DNA of 64,000 nucleotides from Enoplolaimus lenunculus (Eukaryota; Nematoda; Enoplea; Enoplida; Thoracostomopsidae), in the NCBI GenBank assembly GCA_030248215.1, contig JASANG010003352.1, positions 185,206 to 249,205 on the forward strand, written 5' to 3'. Position numbers and translations under genes: made by a program. Numbering within the stretch: the first letter of the stretch is position 1; every line of letters starts with the position of its first letter. The notes beneath the pieces were generated by a model. It made no database searches. It saw nothing but the letters and a program-made list of their open reading frames with translations, and was not told where the DNA came from. This document shows positions 52,401 to 55,400 of the stretch, in pieces.

Positions 52401-55400
52401 GGGGCCACGACCGGGGTGGCACCCCACATGGATCCGCCATTGGCTTAGGCTTAGGCGTAGACTTAGGAATATACTTATAATACTGTTCCGCCCCTGTTCT
52501 TTACATTGGTCAACCTTTTTACCTTGAGCCTTTTGAGCTGACCATGAGAATGTGCTTTGCAGATCGCTATCAAGTTCTTCTGCACATCGGTCCCCGAAAC
52601 GTCACCATGACAACCATTATAAATCCGCCCACAACTTACTACCCTCAGCCGAAACTCAACAAACCGGTAATGACACTGTTCAGGATGGCTACAAACTCGC
52701 TGGAGAGTCTTCAACGGCTGCCCCTGGGCCTCGACAGTCGGACTCCGGAAACGATCACGGCGGGATGAATTTTGACGCGGGTGGCAACAATACAACTCGA
52801 ACAGCGGACACAGGCGAGCATGTCCCTACGTGGATTAAGCGTGAACTCGAAGACGCTGAGATGTTGTTGTATGAATCGCCACGAAAATCGCATCCGAGTC
52901 AAGATACCGGAACTGGAAATAAACTGTCGAACAGCGGAAGTGAGGTAAACTGCAATAAGTATTGGTTCTTGTTTACTTTCCCCGTCAAAAAGTTTCTCCC
53001 GCATAACGAGCTTAAGCCTAAGCCTAAGCCTCAGCCTCAGCCTAAGCCTAAGCCTAATCCTAAGCCTAAGCCTAAGCCTAAGCCTAAGCCTAAGCCTAAG
53101 CCTAAGCCTAAGCCTAAAGCCTAAGCCTAAACCTAAGGCTAAGCCTAAGCCTAAGCCTAAACCTAAGGCTACAAGAAGTATTGGTTATTGTTTACTTCCC
53201 CGACAAAAAGTTCCTGCCGGATAACGAGCCTAAGCAGGATCGAGAGATACCACGCGTATAATAACATACATTCAGTTTAGTCCGGTCCGTAGACAGCCCC
53301 ACATGGGAGGGAGGCCAAAACAGTCTAGGGACAGACATTTTGTCGATTGTGCACGATCTATAACAAGGCGTGGCACTTTTCTAGGGGGTCAATTTTTGAT
53401 AACTGTGCCAAGAGTTCCACTCCTGGCGTCTTTCGGGCCCAAATGTAATAATAAAATTGGTAAAATTTGTATTATTTCAGAATGAATCCGATTCGTCAAG
53501 TTTATCAGACGAAACAACGACACGGTGAGTGGTCGAAACAGTGGCGGATCGAGTAATTTCCAGTAAAGGCAGGACCGTGGGAAAAAAATAAATTGCGGTG
53601 AAAGAATTCGCGAGCGAAACGAGCAAAAAAGCCGAAAAGCCATTTTTTTAGTGCTAAACCTTAATACAAAATGTTGGTTTCGATGACTGTTGAAGGCTTA
53701 GGCCGGGGTGGCCCCATTGGATTCGCCAGTGGATCGGCGTCATTATTGGCATGGCCGCATTCGTGGCGTATATGCAGGGGACACATCACTGCTTAAAAAT
53801 GGGGAGTCAAATTGTCTCTCTCGAAAATAGGCTTTTCCTGACTACACAAACTGAGTCAAATTCGACTCAACCAGAGTCAAGTTCGATTCGTTATGTCGCA
53901 TGTTTGACTCTCAGTTTGTGTAGTCAGGAAAAGCCTATTTTCGACAGAGTCAATTTGACTCACCATTTTTTACAGTGTACGATTCGAAGTTCTTAATCGA
54001 GTTTGAAGGAATGGCACATAGTTTTACGATTAGCCGATTTCATTTTCGGGGTCATAATATTTCTGGTTCGCTACCCTCGCTCTAAAATAATTGCCTTTGA
54101 GGCATTCCTCACGGCTGCGTGTGTAACGAGATGCACTGTAAAAAATACTGAGTCAAAGTGACTCTCTCCGAAATAGGCTCTACGGGACTACACAAACTGA
54201 GTCAAATTCGACTCCACCAGAGTCAAACGTGCGACTTAGTGAGTTGAATTTGACTGCGGCGGAGTCGAATTTGACTCAGTTTGTGTAGTCCCGTATAGCC
54301 TATTTCGGAGAGAGTCAATTTGACTCACCATTTTTTGCAGTGTGGAAGCAATATTGTCCGTATAGGAAAAAACACAATATTACCTCTGTACTCAATGCGG
54401 TTGCACTCCATGGCACCTAAAATCAGAATAATGTTTTACAGATCGTCCAATCCAGGGCACGCATACATTCATCCGCCGCTAAAACGGCTTTCAATTACAA
54501 AGCTGCCGCCGATTATGACGTCATCGGGCCCTGGTGCTGCCAGGCACGATAATGGATCTGGCGTGGTTGTGACACAAAATCAGTTGTTAAAATTAAAATT
54601 GGTAATAAAATGAGTTGATTGAAAGGAATTTCAGATTTTAAAAATAAACATTCGTATTTTGTTTGTCGGAAATAACGCGACTGGAGTGGCTTGCGATGCT
54701 AGTTTAAGGGGCGTCCAGGTTTCTGGTGGGTCTATAAAAGTGTAGGTTGAGATTCTAGATTATATTTTTGCTTAGGCTTAGGCTTGGGAACACGTTTTTG
54801 CAACCCTTAGGCTTAGGCTTAGGCTTAGGTTTGGTAACACGTTTTTGCAACCCTTAGGCTTAGGCTTAGGATTTGGCTTTGGAACACATTTTAGCAACGC
54901 TTAGGCTTACGCTTAAGCTTAGGCTTAGCCTTAGCCTTCGGCTTAGGAACACATTTTAGCAACGCTTAGGCTTACACTTAAGCTTAGGCTTAGGCTTAGG
55001 CTTAGGTATACGTTTATTCTACTGTTATGCCCGTAAAAGTAACATTGGCCATAATTCTGAACGGCTGGATTACAAGTTCTCGTTCCATATTCTAAATTTG
55101 TGGTCTTCCGCTCGATAGACAGGGGCCTGCAGTCAAAGACGGGACAGGGGGTGAGCTTAGCCGCCCATGGATAAATTTTGACCTCTAAGAAAATTTTCAA
55201 CCTTGCTTGTATAAGACAACGATATATAACCCTTGTATGCCCCTACTGGAAAATCATCCCGTAGAAGGTGAACCAAATATACAGGATAAGTCACGAACCA
55301 CTTCTTACTCATTGGGTGTTAGCTTAGGGAAACGGTATACTTTTTGGCTATTTTAAAGTCGTACTGTACCGTACGCCAGCTCGCTTAAGTTGCCGCATAG

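Noticed and set aside
52711-53004. Minus-strand frame opposite exon 18
   Set aside because: Shadow of NEK9 exon 18 coding sequence; no supporting motif.
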